A stretch of 64,000 nt of DNA from Marivirga aurantiaca (GCF_016679925.1 NZ_JAEQBW010000001.1:930001-994000), one strand, 5' to 3'; positions 18,937 through 30,195 are shown, counted from the stretch's first letter. The notes: generated by a model not told the origin, from the sequence alone. Program-made: numbers and translations.

Positions 18937-18969
18937 ATGTATTGAACTATGACTATAAAACTAAGTTGG

Positions 18970-19302
18970 CTATTCTGAAATAGAAGATTCTTTTTCCAAT
19001 TCTTTGATCATACGGAGGATTTCATTTGGATTGGATGAAGCAACTTTATGTTTTAATTCTCCTTTCTCAAAGCTTGCAAAATAAGGGAGACTGTACACCC
19101 CCGCCATTATTCTGGCCTTAGGATTTTCCGGGGCATTGATTTCATAATACAAAATCTGAGCTGAATTTTCTTCGGCTAGTTTTTTGAACTGAGGAGCGAA
19201 AGCTTTGCAAACCCCGCACCAATCAGCATGAAATTTAATAAGTACCTTATCATTTTTTTCTAAAATATCACCTAATATCTGATCATCTGCTTTTTGTATC
19301 AT
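18970..19302 (-). CDS. Thioredoxin family protein
   Basis: The 110-residue thioredoxin fold has active site WCGVC with C29 and C32 and the cis-proline region YSLPYFASF. It lacks a signal peptide and should act in the cytoplasm. The active-site pair GV differs from the WCGPC of canonical thioredoxin 1, which points to an auxiliary thioredoxin. Thioredoxin reductase is encoded separately at 45987. It is convergent with the transporter gene; 363 nt of non-coding DNA lie upstream. Confidence 0.85.
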   Translation of the reverse strand: MIQKADDQILGDILEKNDKVLIKFHADWCGVCKAFAPQFKKLAEENSAQILYYEINAPENPKARIMAGVYSLPYFASFEKGELKHKVASSNPNEILRMIKELEKESSISE

Positions 19303-19665
19303 ATGTATGTCTTTTAATAATTCAATGTAGATACATTTAAAAGTGAATGTTTGTTTCCTTTTCTGAAAAGAAAGTATCAGTATATAATGTAGGTTTTAAA
19401 ACTTATAAATAAGAATTAAAGCTGAGAGGTTAAGATTGATTTGAAATGTTTTGCTTTTTATCGAGTTATTCGGTTGGTTCATCTATTTATCCCAATAGCA
19501 CCCACTAATTTGTAGGGTTTAAATAATTGGTCAAGCTGATAATGAGCTATTTTAGTTTGTATGTTTTAGCTTTATTTAGAAGTTCTCTACTCCAATAATC
19601 TCACAAATAATTGTGAGTGCCGGTTTTGATGTTTCAATAGGATGCTTAATGGAAGGTAAATTTGG
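19303..19665. other. Intergenic region without a recognisable gene
   Basis: This 363-nt AT-rich region lies between two minus-strand genes. I find no plausible ORF. One short hairpin or operator-like inverted repeat is present: CTCACAA-ataa-TTGTGAG at 19600-19617. It is close to the thioredoxin promoter region only in the loose sense that it lies about 300 nt upstream. Confidence 0.35.
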
Positions 19666-20034
19666 TCACTTTCTAAAAATGAAATATACTGCTAAAACAA
19701 GAAAGCAAAAACCAACTAAATGATTCCATTTAAAAGTCTCATTTCTAAAGAAAATAAAAGTGAAAACCATAAAAATAACCAAAGTGATTACTTCTTGTAA
19801 AACCTTTAACTGAACTAAGGAGAATGGCCCTCCATTTTCCTTGAAACCTATTCTGTTAGCAGGTACTTGAAAGAAATATTCGAAAAGTGCGAGTCCCCAA
19901 CTGATAAAAATGATGGAAATGAGCCCTAATTTATTAAACCATTTCCATTCATGGAATTTTAAATGCCCGTACCATGCCAACGTCATAAAAGCATTGGATA
20001 ATATCAACAGGCCAATTGTGAACAGTGCTTTCAT
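19666..20034 (-). CDS. DUF486 family small membrane protein (DMT-like)
   Basis: The 122-residue protein has four hydrophobic segments and the family's recognisable pattern: N-terminal TIGLLILSNAFMTLAWYGHL, a central SWGLALFEYFFQVPANRIG and QLKVLQEVITLVIF. DUF486 proteins resemble half-size drug/metabolite transporters; the function is unknown. Its start is 30 nt from a palindromic repeat at 20062. The downstream gene (thioredoxin) is 363 nt away, so it is probably monocistronic. Confidence 0.8.
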   Translation of the reverse strand: MKALFTIGLLILSNAFMTLAWYGHLKFHEWKWFNKLGLISIIFISWGLALFEYFFQVPANRIGFKENGGPFSLVQLKVLQEVITLVIFMVFTFIFFRNETFKWNHLVGFCFLVLAVYFIFRK

Positions 20035-20061
20035 GTGTATATAATTGTTTTTAAGTTGTCA

Positions 20062-20077
20062 CCCCGATAAGTCGGGG
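20062..20077. repeat. Short GC-rich palindrome resembling dispersed repeats of Bacteroidota genomes
   Basis: CCCCGA-taag-TCGGGG stands out in an AT-rich intergenic region. Similar short palindromes (often read in spurious ORFs as HPDKSGQ) are scattered through many Bacteroidota genomes. Only one copy is seen here, so repeat status is inference. Confidence 0.4.
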
Positions 20078-20226
20078 CAGGCTATGGAATTCAATAAATT
20101 TTATTCATCCTCGGTTGGTATGTTAAGGATTCTAAAATTTATGCTCATTTCATGTATGTTTAAAAGTAGAGAAGGTATAATGAATAGTATTTATGGCTAC
20201 TTTTTAGCAAATCATTTAAAGAGAAA

Positions 20227-20664
20227 TTACCTAAGCATGATAAATGAATATTTGTCTTCATCTACTACTTTGAATCCCATATTATGATACAGCTTTATAG
20301 CTTGGTTTTTCTTCAGTACACTTAATCTTATTTTTAATCCTAAACCTCTGGCCTCATCAATAATTGTTTGAATAATGCTTCTTCCATATCCTTTCCCCTG
20401 GTATTCAGGGGAAATTTGAAGTTGAATTATTTCTATAAAATGATAATCTGTGTCCTTCTTGATCATTCCTATTTCCACGTCATTTAAAAGGATGATTTTT
20501 GCAAGGTCAAATTGATATCTCAAAGCTTGCATATGCTTATTAAGATCAACTGAAATGCCGGAATCAATCAATGTGGCTTCCATAGTTGTTTTCCTAAGCC
20601 AAAGCAGATAGGGAATGTCAGTATCCAGTGCTTTCCTAAAGGTGATTATGTTTTTTTCAGTCAT
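20227..20664 (-). CDS. GNAT family N-acetyltransferase
   Basis: The 145-residue protein has the GNAT fold signature. Beta strands lead to the acetyl-CoA pyrophosphate loop SPEYQGKGYGRSII (R/Q-x-x-G-x-G/A pattern), followed by the RLSVLKKNQAIKLYHNMGF segment typical of the C-terminal half. It probably transfers an acetyl group to a small molecule or protein N-terminus; the substrate is not predictable. It lies just upstream of the DUF486 gene on the same strand but is separated from it by a repeat-containing gap of about 190 nt. Confidence 0.85.
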   Translation of the reverse strand: MTEKNIITFRKALDTDIPYLLWLRKTTMEATLIDSGISVDLNKHMQALRYQFDLAKIILLNDVEIGMIKKDTDYHFIEIIQLQISPEYQGKGYGRSIIQTIIDEARGLGLKIRLSVLKKNQAIKLYHNMGFKVVDEDKYSFIMLR

Positions 20665-20741
20665 ATTTACCCAATATTAATTGATAGAGGAATAGACTTT
20701 TAGATACTTCACACTTTTAACCCCTCTAAATTACCTGCTTT

Positions 20742-22628
20742 TCAATACAACACTCTAAACTTGATGGTATGATCAATTGCACGTAAAGCCTTTATTAAAT
20801 CTTTGGAATAAGCCTTGTCAATATCTGTAATTACATAACCTATTTTCTCATTTGTTTTAAGATACTGTCCTACAATATTAATCTCATGTTCAGCAAATAG
20901 CTGGTTAATCTTGGCAATGATTCCCGGTACATTTTTATGTATATGGATTAATCTATGAGCGTTTTGCAACCTGGGTAACTGTAAATTGGGAAAATTAACA
21001 CTATTGGTGGTAGTGCCTGTATTAATGTAATCCATGATACGGGCAGGCACAAATTGTCCAATATTTACCTGTGCTTCTTCAGTGCTTCCTCCAATATGCG
21101 GAGTTAGAATTATATTGGGTAAACCTCTCAATTCATTTTCAAAAGGGTCATTATTGCTTTTTGGCTCTACCGGGAAAACATCTACTGCAGAACCAGCTAC
21201 TTTTTTAGAAGTGATAGCTTCCTTAAGTGCAGTAATGTCTACTACATGCCCACGACTTAAATTCAAAAAGATCACCCCTTCCTTCATTAGGTCAAACTCT
21301 CTCTTTCCTATAATGTTAGTATTTTCTATCCTGCCATCTACATGTAAACTTACCACATCAGCCTCTGCCAGTAATTCCTCTAAAGAGTCTAACTTGGTGG
21401 CATTTCCCAATGCCAGCTTTTCTTCAGTATCATAATAGTATACATCCATACCAATACTTTCAGCTAAAACTGAAAGTTGAGCACCTATATTTCCGTAACC
21501 TATAAGACCTAGCTTTTTCCCTCTTATTTCCTTACTGCCTGATGCAGATTTGTCCCATTTGCCATGGTGCATTAGAACTGATTTGTCAAAGATGTTTCGG
21601 ATGAGCATGATAATACTTCCTATAGCCAGTTCTACAACGGATCTTGTATTGCTAAAAGGGGCATTAAATACTGCCACACCTCTTTCCTGGCATGCATCCA
21701 AATCAATTTGGTTGGTACCTATACAAAATGCACCAACAGCCATTAGCCTGTCAGCACTCTCAATTACTTTCCTGCTTAATTGTGTTTTCGAGCGTAGTCC
21801 TAAAATAGAAATACCTTTTATTTTCTCACACAATTCATCCTCGTCCAGGCCGGCAGGGTATACCTCCACAGAGAACCCCTCTTTTTCCAACAAAGAAACC
21901 CCTATAGGATGTACATTCTCCAGTAAGAGTACCTTAATTCTGTTTTTCGGGTAAGAAATAGCTGAATTTATTTTATTCTCAAATAGAACCTCATCCAGGG
22001 AGGGGGCAATATGGTCTGCTTTTTCCATCACTTTCTCTCTACTTATATTTTCTGTAAATGCATAAAATTTATTAGCCAATCCTGCAGCTTTAATTTCATA
22101 ATCATTATGACCATCTCCAATTACATAAATGTCTCCATCCAGATCTAGGGAGCGGATTATTGCGGCTTTACCACCATCTTTGGAAAGCGGATTATTTTCA
22201 TCAAAACCCTTGATATTTCCCTTTTCATCAAAAATTAACTCATTGGCAAAAATATGATCAGGCAATACACCCAAACTCGTTACTATAGGTTCAATGTATT
22301 CTCTAAAGCCATTTGAAATCACATATATTTTATCCGAGTATTCATTAAAGAATGCTGTATTTCTCTTAAAAGAAATAGAAACCTGGTCTTTCAAAGCAGT
22401 AATTAGCTGAGGTAAATGAGATTTATTAGCCTCTAATAAAAGCAACCTGTCTTTAAGGGAATCACGAAAAGAGATTTCTCCATTCATTCCCAAATCTGTC
22501 AATTCTTTTATTTTACTTTCAGCTTCTTCTTTCTGAGGTTTTCCTTCCAGAGAAATAGAAGCAAGTAAATCCATAGCCTCAACCCGTGTTAAGGTACTGT
22601 CAAAATCGATGATAAAATATTTGTCCAT
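20742..22628 (-). CDS. serA: Fused HAD phosphatase (SerB-like) and D-3-phosphoglycerate dehydrogenase (SerA)
   Basis: From ATG at 22628 the protein is 628 residues; an in-frame TTG 24 nt upstream is less likely. Residues 1-220 form a HAD-family phosphatase like phosphoserine phosphatase: nucleophile motif DFDST (D8, D10), ISNG for motif II, the GK of KDGGKAAII for motif III and GDGHNDYE for motif IV. Residues from about 230 form phosphoglycerate dehydrogenase: the NAD motif GYGNIGAQ, catalytic region LRSKTQ, HIGGSTEEAQ with the catalytic His, and a C-terminal ACT domain (HIHKNVPGIIAKIN) for serine feedback. The fusion joins steps 1 and 3 of serine synthesis. It lies downstream of mscS and queA on the same strand. 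Confidence 0.9.
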   Translation of the reverse strand: MDKYFIIDFDSTLTRVEAMDLLASISLEGKPQKEEAESKIKELTDLGMNGEISFRDSLKDRLLLLEANKSHLPQLITALKDQVSISFKRNTAFFNEYSDKIYVISNGFREYIEPIVTSLGVLPDHIFANELIFDEKGNIKGFDENNPLSKDGGKAAIIRSLDLDGDIYVIGDGHNDYEIKAAGLANKFYAFTENISREKVMEKADHIAPSLDEVLFENKINSAISYPKNRIKVLLLENVHPIGVSLLEKEGFSVEVYPAGLDEDELCEKIKGISILGLRSKTQLSRKVIESADRLMAVGAFCIGTNQIDLDACQERGVAVFNAPFSNTRSVVELAIGSIIMLIRNIFDKSVLMHHGKWDKSASGSKEIRGKKLGLIGYGNIGAQLSVLAESIGMDVYYYDTEEKLALGNATKLDSLEELLAEADVVSLHVDGRIENTNIIGKREFDLMKEGVIFLNLSRGHVVDITALKEAITSKKVAGSAVDVFPVEPKSNNDPFENELRGLPNIILTPHIGGSTEEAQVNIGQFVPARIMDYINTGTTTNSVNFPNLQLPRLQNAHRLIHIHKNVPGIIAKINQLFAEHEINIVGQYLKTNEKIGYVITDIDKAYSKDLIKALRAIDHTIKFRVLY

Positions 22629-22702
22629 AATAAATTTAATAGGGTGTAGCAAAGCTAGAAAGCTAGCGGTTAAAAAGGAAAAACAGGGGAGATTTTATTT
22701 GA

Positions 22703-23608
22703 TCAATTGTTTTCCGGACTTTGAGTAGTGAATTTCTCCAACCCACTTTTAAAATGTAGGTCACGTTGAGGAAAAGGAATCTCAATGTTGTTCTCTTTAA
22801 AACTTTTGAAAATGCTGTAGTATAACTGACTTTTTAATGCACTAGGCCTTTGTATAAAATCCGAAGTCCAGATAATCAGTTTAAAATTGAGTGAACTATC
22901 CCCGTATTCCTCGAACCATAAATCAGGTGCGGGGAATTTAAGCACCCCGGGATGTTGCCTCGCTACTTCCGTTACCAGCTTCCTCACTACTTCAGGATCT
23001 TCTTTGTAAGCTACCCCAACAGGGATTTTGAATCTAACTTTGCGGTCATTATGGCTCCAGTTGATTACCTGGCTGTTGATGAATTCTGAATTAGGCACTA
23101 TGACTGAAATATTGTCGTTGGTAATTACAGTTGTGGAACGCATTGAAATAGAATAAACATCACCATTTATATCTCCCACTTCAATTCTATCTCCCACTTT
23201 AATGGGTCGTTCAAAAAGTATGATAATCCCTGAAATAAAATTATTGGTGACATTCTGAAGACCAAAACCAATACCAACACCTAAAGCACCTGCCAAAAGG
23301 CCCAAAGTACTTAAATCAAATCCGGCTGATTGGAAGATTGTTATAAAACCTATTACTATTAAGGAATAGCGGATCATGGTGCCAATAGAGGCAGTAACAC
23401 CGGTATCTTTAATATATCTGTTAAGAATTCTCTTTTCTAGTATTCTGCTAAGCCTTTTGGAAAGGAATACCAATAAGAAACTGGATAAGATAATAAAAAT
23501 CAATGTCAGTAAAGTGAAATCGCTTCCTTTGATATCGAAGATCACTATATTCAGTATCTCGTTGATTTTTTCCAATACTTGCGTAAAACCTGTTGAAATA
23601 GACTCCAT
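22703..23608 (-). CDS. MscS family small-conductance mechanosensitive channel
   Basis: The 301-residue inner-membrane channel has three hydrophobic helices (about residues 25-50, 70-95 and 97-130). The last is the glycine/alanine-rich pore helix (LGLLAGALGVGIGFGLQNV), followed by the conserved NNFISGIIILFERPIKVGDRI stretch, the beta domain and the C-terminal alpha/beta domain. It releases solutes on hypo-osmotic shock. Its start lies 16 nt after the queA stop and serA follows by about 75 nt, so the three may share a transcript. Confidence 0.93.
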   Translation of the reverse strand: MESISTGFTQVLEKINEILNIVIFDIKGSDFTLLTLIFIILSSFLLVFLSKRLSRILEKRILNRYIKDTGVTASIGTMIRYSLIVIGFITIFQSAGFDLSTLGLLAGALGVGIGFGLQNVTNNFISGIIILFERPIKVGDRIEVGDINGDVYSISMRSTTVITNDNISVIVPNSEFINSQVINWSHNDRKVRFKIPVGVAYKEDPEVVRKLVTEVARQHPGVLKFPAPDLWFEEYGDSSLNFKLIIWTSDFIQRPSALKSQLYYSIFKSFKENNIEIPFPQRDLHFKSGLEKFTTQSPENN

Positions 23609-23624
23609 AAACCGAAGATATGTA

Positions 23625-24851
23625 TTATGGAATTAAAAGAGAAGAATCCCCATAAGAAAGAAAACGATAATCATTATTTAAAGCTTCTGTATATACTCTT
23701 TTCCACTCATCGCCCAGCAAAGCTGCAATCAGTAACATTAAAGTGGATTCAGGCTGATGAAAATTAGTGATGAGTCCATTGATTACCTGAAATTGATAGC
23801 CGGGAAAAATAAAAATTTCTGTATCTCCATAAAGAGTATTGAGGTTTTTACGGTTCAAATAATCTAAGATAGCTTTAAATGCAGTTTGGATGTCAGGTAG
23901 ATTTTCAAAACCTGTTTCATATGGGAGCAACTTATGGATATGAAATTTATCCGCTACATTGTTGATTAATTGTACACCAAACCAATAAGCGCTTTCCAAA
24001 CTTCTGACAGAGGTTGTACCCACAGCAATAATTGGCTGTTTTGTTTGGGTCAGGAATTCAATTGTACTCTTCTCTATCTGAATTTGCTCGCAGTGCATAG
24101 GGTGCTCCAAAACATTTTCGGATTTGATAGGCTGGAAAGTACCAGCTCCCACATGCAATGTTAGGTATTCCATGTGGTGAGATTGTGTTTTCAATTTTTC
24201 TATTATTTTATCGGTAAAATGCAATCCTGCTGTCGGAGCAGCCACAGCTCCCTCATTTTTGGAATAGACAGTCTGGTAACGGGGTTTGTCTTCTTCCGTG
24301 GCTTTTCTGTTGAGATAAGGTGGGAGTGGAGTAGTCCCCATCATTTCCACTATTTCCACAAAAGGTACAGAAAGATTATCCCATTCAAATTGAATATGAT
24401 TTTTCTCGAAATCTGCATAGGAGGCAATTACTTTGATCTTCCCGTATTTGGTGTCAAAAAAACGCACTAAAATGTCATCGGTTTTCCATCTTTTTCTGTT
24501 GCCCACCATACAATGCCAAACACATTTACCTTTTACCAGCATGGCTTCTGCAATTTCGGTGGTAGGTAAAACAGCTGAAAGCAGGAAAATCTCTATTGTA
24601 GCACCAGTTTGTTTTTGAAAATGGATTCTGGCCGGAATTACCTTGGTGTTATTAAAAAAGAGTGTGCTATTTTCAGGAAGGAACTCATTGATTTCAAAAA
24701 AACGCTGATGTTGAATTTCCCCCTTTTGATACAGCAGTAATTTGGCTTGATCGCGCTCAGCTAATGGAAATTTAGCAATACGCTCTTCCTTCAACTGGTA
24801 TTTGTATTCCTGTAAATTAATTTTTGAAGCTTTTTCCAACAAATCTGGCAT
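23625..24851 (-). CDS. queA: S-adenosylmethionine:tRNA ribosyltransferase-isomerase QueA
   Basis: Transfers and isomerises the ribosyl part of SAM onto preQ1-tRNA to make epoxyqueuosine at G34. Conserved blocks are RDQAKLLLY, the NNTKVIPARI block, AAPTAGLHFT, HVGAGTFQPI, VGTTSVRSLE and TNFHQPESTLM. The frame opens at a TTG (24884), but ATG at 24851 gives a better start and 408 residues. That is about 50 longer than E. coli QueA because of an insertion after the VRSLESAYW segment (WFGVQLINNVADKF onward). It heads a probable minus-strand unit with mscS and serA and is divergent from menC. Confidence 0.93.
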   Translation of the reverse strand: MPDLLEKASKINLQEYKYQLKEERIAKFPLAERDQAKLLLYQKGEIQHQRFFEINEFLPENSTLFFNNTKVIPARIHFQKQTGATIEIFLLSAVLPTTEIAEAMLVKGKCVWHCMVGNRKRWKTDDILVRFFDTKYGKIKVIASYADFEKNHIQFEWDNLSVPFVEIVEMMGTTPLPPYLNRKATEEDKPRYQTVYSKNEGAVAAPTAGLHFTDKIIEKLKTQSHHMEYLTLHVGAGTFQPIKSENVLEHPMHCEQIQIEKSTIEFLTQTKQPIIAVGTTSVRSLESAYWFGVQLINNVADKFHIHKLLPYETGFENLPDIQTAFKAILDYLNRKNLNTLYGDTEIFIFPGYQFQVINGLITNFHQPESTLMLLIAALLGDEWKRVYTEALNNDYRFLSYGDSSLLIP

Positions 24852-24919
24852 AAAATTGTCAATTTGTGACAAAGATAAGCGCAATTGCTTTAAGGATAAA
24901 ATGAGAATTATATAAGTAA

Positions 24920-26026
24920 ATGAAAATCACTATAGCTAAAATAAAGCACCATCAACTACAATTTAAATTTGAGGCTGGTACTTCCCGGGGTACTTTAAAA
25001 ACCAAGGATACCTGGTTTATACAAGTATTTAACAATCATAATTTAATTGGAATAGGGGAAGCGGGTCCATTAAAAGGCTTAAGTATAGATGATATAGAAG
25101 AATTGCCTCATCAATTGGAAGTAGTTACTAAAAAACTGACAGGTATGAGAGTTCCTGGAAACTTGAATGAAGTACTGCAACTTGCACAGGATTTAGCCCA
25201 CCATGATTTTCCTTCTATCCGATTTGCCCTTGAAACAGCATTGCTTGACGCTATGCATGGTGGGGAAAGGAAGATTTTTGAAACAGCATTCTATTCCAGT
25301 GAAAAAAGAATTCCTATTAATGGCTTGGTTTGGATGGGGTCTGAAAAGTTTATGCAGCAGCAAATTGAAGAAAAGCTTAATGCAGGTTTTGACTGTATCA
25401 AAATGAAGATTGGTGCCATTGATTTTGAAACAGAAATCCGGTTATTGAAATTGATAAGAGAGAAATATTCCGGAGAACAAATTGTTTTACGCGTGGATGC
25501 CAATGGTGCTTTTTCAGCAAAAGAAGCTTTAGCTAAATTAACTACACTGGCCAAATTGGAGATACATTCTATTGAACAACCCATCAAGCCCGGACAGTGG
25601 AAGGAAATGAAAGAACTATGTGAAAAATCACCTATCCCTATTGCTTTAGATGAGGAGTTGATTGGTATAAATTCTATTCATGAAAAAGAAATGCTTCTAA
25701 AAGAAATTCAACCCCAGTATCTGATTTTAAAGCCCAGCCTGATTGGAGGAATCAAATCTACTTTCGAATGGGTAAGCCTCTGTAAACAATATCAAATTGA
25801 TTGGTGGCTTACCAGTATGCTGGAATCGAATATTGGTTTAAATGCCATTTGTCAATTGGCTGATTATCTGAATGTTTCCATGCCTCAAGGATTGGGCACA
25901 GGTCAGCTTTATCATAATAACATTGATTCTCCTTTGACTATACAGAAGGGAGAAATTTTTTATAATAAAAACCTGAAATGGAAGATGATTTATATGGATT
26001 CTAAAATTAAATTACACAAAGGCTAA
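24920..26026 (+). CDS. menC: o-succinylbenzoate synthase MenC
   Basis: The 368-residue enolase-superfamily enzyme dehydrates SHCHC to o-succinylbenzoate in menaquinone synthesis, the respiratory quinone of Bacteroidota. Visible features are the N-terminal capping domain, the KMKIG catalytic lysine pair after strand 2, the metal-ligand series DANGAF, EQPI and DEEL, then the C-terminal LKPSLIGG with the second catalytic lysine. A dipeptide epimerase is the main alternative in this superfamily, but the IHSIEQPIKPGQ and LESNIGLNAI segments fit Bacteroidota MenC. Other men genes are not adjacent. Confidence 0.85.
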   Translation: MKITIAKIKHHQLQFKFEAGTSRGTLKTKDTWFIQVFNNHNLIGIGEAGPLKGLSIDDIEELPHQLEVVTKKLTGMRVPGNLNEVLQLAQDLAHHDFPSIRFALETALLDAMHGGERKIFETAFYSSEKRIPINGLVWMGSEKFMQQQIEEKLNAGFDCIKMKIGAIDFETEIRLLKLIREKYSGEQIVLRVDANGAFSAKEALAKLTTLAKLEIHSIEQPIKPGQWKEMKELCEKSPIPIALDEELIGINSIHEKEMLLKEIQPQYLILKPSLIGGIKSTFEWVSLCKQYQIDWWLTSMLESNIGLNAICQLADYLNVSMPQGLGTGQLYHNNIDSPLTIQKGEIFYNKNLKWKMIYMDSKIKLHKG

Positions 26027-26090
26027 TCATTTGATTCTGATTTTCAAGAAAGTTCCAATGATTCTCGTGTAATTGCCTAATAGGCTCTAT

Positions 26091-26552
26091 TTAATATCCC
26101 AAAGCTCTTTTTAATGCCATCGAGTAGCCTAAGTGCAGGCTTTCATGGATGTTGTTAAAAGCCATAGCGTCATTTACACTTGTTAGCTGTACGCCAAAAC
26201 TAGTGTCATATTTCTCGTATTCCGTGAATTTATACTCTGTTAAATCCTTTCTTAAATGAGCAAGCGATTGATCAGAGAAAAGTAAGATCACTTCTAATTC
26301 AGCTTTAGGATCCTCAGTTTTAGGTGGATAAGTACCCTTTCTGTAAGTGGCAATAAAATCATCTGGTAAGGAAAAGGGCAAGCCCGACATTTGATAAATA
26401 AGCACATTTTGAGTAGCTATAGCATGTCCGAAATTCCATAAAATGTTGTTATTGAAGCCCGTAGGGATTTTTGTTAAGTCTTCAACTTTAATGCTCTCAG
26501 CTAATTTTTTGAAATTATTTCTTATAATGGCATTATTATCTAATATTTTCAT
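26091..26552 (-). CDS. DinB family protein
   Basis: The 153-residue four-helix-bundle protein carries the putative metal-binding histidines of the DinB/YfiT-like superfamily in WNFGHAIATQN and NNIHESLHLGY. DinB-like proteins are often damage- or stress-associated or act as thiol transferases in bacillithiol or mycothiol organisms. Here the substrate is unknown; a bacillithiol link is only suggested by bshB1 at 47150. It is convergent with menC and divergent from fadH. Confidence 0.8.
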   Translation of the reverse strand: MKILDNNAIIRNNFKKLAESIKVEDLTKIPTGFNNNILWNFGHAIATQNVLIYQMSGLPFSLPDDFIATYRKGTYPPKTEDPKAELEVILLFSDQSLAHLRKDLTEYKFTEYEKYDTSFGVQLTSVNDAMAFNNIHESLHLGYSMALKRALGY

Positions 26553-26657
26553 CTTTTCCAGTTTTGGACTTGAAACTAGCGATAATATTTTGATATTTCC
26601 ATGCTTTTAAAAAAGATTACTTAAATTGCTATTTGTTAGGCATGCATACTAAATTGA

Positions 26658-28688
<2,031 letters not shown>

Positions 28689-28723
28689 CCTGAAATTTCT
28701 TTTGCATTGGCAGGGTCAAGCAA

Positions 28724-28758
28724 AAAAGGTGGAGCTATTTCAAATAGCCCCACCTTTT
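28724..28758. terminator. Bidirectional Rho-independent terminator between convergent genes
   Basis: aaaaggtgg (28724-28732) pairs with ccacctttt (28750-28758). Inner gctat/atagc pairing closes a 5-nt loop, with one A-C mismatch between the two helices. Runs of A and T on both sides suit termination of fadH (+) and of the thioredoxin-like gene (-). Confidence 0.85.
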
Positions 28759-28779
28759 CTTATTACTGAAAAAATAATT

Positions 28780-29235
28780 TTATTTCCACTCAAGCACTTT
28801 CTTTAAAGTATCCAAAAATGCGTCAGCTTTCTGATAGCCGGGTACTGCCTGAATGGTTTTAAAATCTTCTTTAATATAAACTATTGTTGGATAGCCGCTT
28901 ACACCCATTGACCTCGCCATCATTTGAGAGGTTGTGGTATCCTGTCCAATAATAATTTTGTCTTTGCTTTCAGCATTAAGCTTTACAGCATAATAATTTT
29001 CATTTACAAATTCAGCTACATCAGCATCAGAGAAAGTATCCCTGTCCATTTTTTTGCACCATCCACACCAATCTGTATATACATCTACAAATATTTTGCG
29101 TGGGTATTCTTTATTGAGTTTATAGGCCTCTTCAAGGCTCAGCCAGTTGATTTTACTTTTTTTATCAGGTTCAGTTATAAAAGCTGATGAGACCAGCACT
29201 ACTGATAAAAGAGAGAATACGAGATATTTTTTCAT
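28780..29235 (-). CDS. Exported thioredoxin-fold protein
   Basis: The 151-residue protein has an N-terminal signal sequence (LVFSLLSVVLVSSAFI) and a thioredoxin-like domain with active site WCGWC (C57, C60) followed by KKMDRDTF and the cis-proline region VSGYPTIVYI. This is the thioredoxin_7/DUF255-like type, which in the periplasm probably reduces or oxidises cysteines of envelope proteins. A TAAATTTG element at 29294-29301 on the minus strand, inside the 3' end of mntD, could be its promoter -7 box. Confidence 0.82.
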   Translation of the reverse strand: MKKYLVFSLLSVVLVSSAFITEPDKKSKINWLSLEEAYKLNKEYPRKIFVDVYTDWCGWCKKMDRDTFSDADVAEFVNENYYAVKLNAESKDKIIIGQDTTTSQMMARSMGVSGYPTIVYIKEDFKTIQAVPGYQKADAFLDTLKKVLEWK

Positions 29236-29293
29236 AGGTAATTAATTATGATCTGAATATAGCTTAAAATTTAAGTTCAAATAAGTTATTTAA

Positions 29294-29301
29294 CAAATTT
29301 A
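29294..29301 (-). promoter_or_regulatory. Possible -7 promoter element for the exported thioredoxin-like gene
   Basis: Minus-strand TAAATTTG fits TAnnTTTG and lies about 60 nt before the start codon. No good -33 element is seen at the expected distance, so the support is modest. Confidence 0.3.
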
Positions 29302-30180
29302 AGTACTTACAGCCACTCCTGATGTAAGCTTTGCGACTTTTTTACTTGTTAACTTAACATAAACAAAAGCTATACCAAATAAAATCCCTGCAACACTAGC
29401 CATTGCTCCGGCAATTGATCCATTGATAGACATAGCAAGATAATGTCCTCCCACAGCTGATAAAATACCTATTAAACAAGCAATAATAATCATTTTCTTT
29501 AAATCATGTGTCAATAAATAAGCAGTTGCTGCCGGGGCAATTAAAAATGCTACTACTAGAATGGCACCTACCGATTCAAAAGAGGCTACTGTAGTAAAAG
29601 ATACAAATGACATGAGCAAGTAATTCCAAAATGTGGCTGATATGCCCAGTGAAATAGCATATTGCGGATCGAAAGAGGTAATCTTTAACTGGTTAAAGCT
29701 CAGTGACACAAACAATACTACCATCAGAAATACTGCTCCCAATAAATAAATGGCATAAGGGCCAATATCAGTTCCTGAAGCCAGAATAATGGTATCCAGA
29801 GGTACCAGGGCAATCTCTCCATACAACACGCATTCCTGATCCAAATCTACCTGGCCTGCAAATGCTGAGATTAGTATAACGCCTAAGGCAAATAACCAGG
29901 TGAAAGTCACTCCGATTGAAGCATCTGATTGTAGTTTTCCTTTATGGGTAAGAAATTCAATCAGGAAGGTGGTTAATATCCCTAATGTACCGGCTCCTAT
30001 TAACATGGTGAGAGAATCACGACTTCCTGACCACAAAAAAGCCAGCACTATTCCCGGCAAAACCGCATGGGAAATGGCATCTCCTACCATGGCCATTTTC
30101 CTTAGAATCAAAAAGCAACCTAAAATTCCGCAGGACATGGCTACCAGTGATCCGGTCAAGATGATGTAAAAGTTGGACAT
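29299..30180 (-). CDS. Metal ABC transporter permease (Mn/Zn family), second permease of the cluster
   Basis: The 293-residue integral membrane protein of the ABC-3 family has about eight to nine hydrophobic segments and the family signatures RKMAMVGDAISHAVLPGIVLAF near the N-terminus and SVGAILVVAFLIAPAATAYLL in the second half. With the ATPase, binding protein and fused permease upstream it should form a high-affinity manganese or zinc importer. A strong hairpin terminator lies between the azurin gene and this gene, so it may be expressed partly by read-through or from its own promoter. Confidence 0.9.
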   Translation of the reverse strand: MSNFYIILTGSLVAMSCGILGCFLILRKMAMVGDAISHAVLPGIVLAFLWSGSRDSLTMLIGAGTLGILTTFLIEFLTHKGKLQSDASIGVTFTWLFALGVILISAFAGQVDLDQECVLYGEIALVPLDTIILASGTDIGPYAIYLLGAVFLMVVLFVSLSFNQLKITSFDPQYAISLGISATFWNYLLMSFVSFTTVASFESVGAILVVAFLIAPAATAYLLTHDLKKMIIIACLIGILSAVGGHYLAMSINGSIAGAMASVAGILFGIAFVYVKLTSKKVAKLTSGVAVST

Positions 30181-30195
30181 ATATTAGTTAGCGAT

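Noticed and set aside
20045..20287. 80-residue plus-strand ORF upstream of the GNAT gene
   Set aside because: It begins in a palindromic repeat (HPDKSGQ reading), overlaps the 3' end of the GNAT gene on the other strand and has no protein-like composition.
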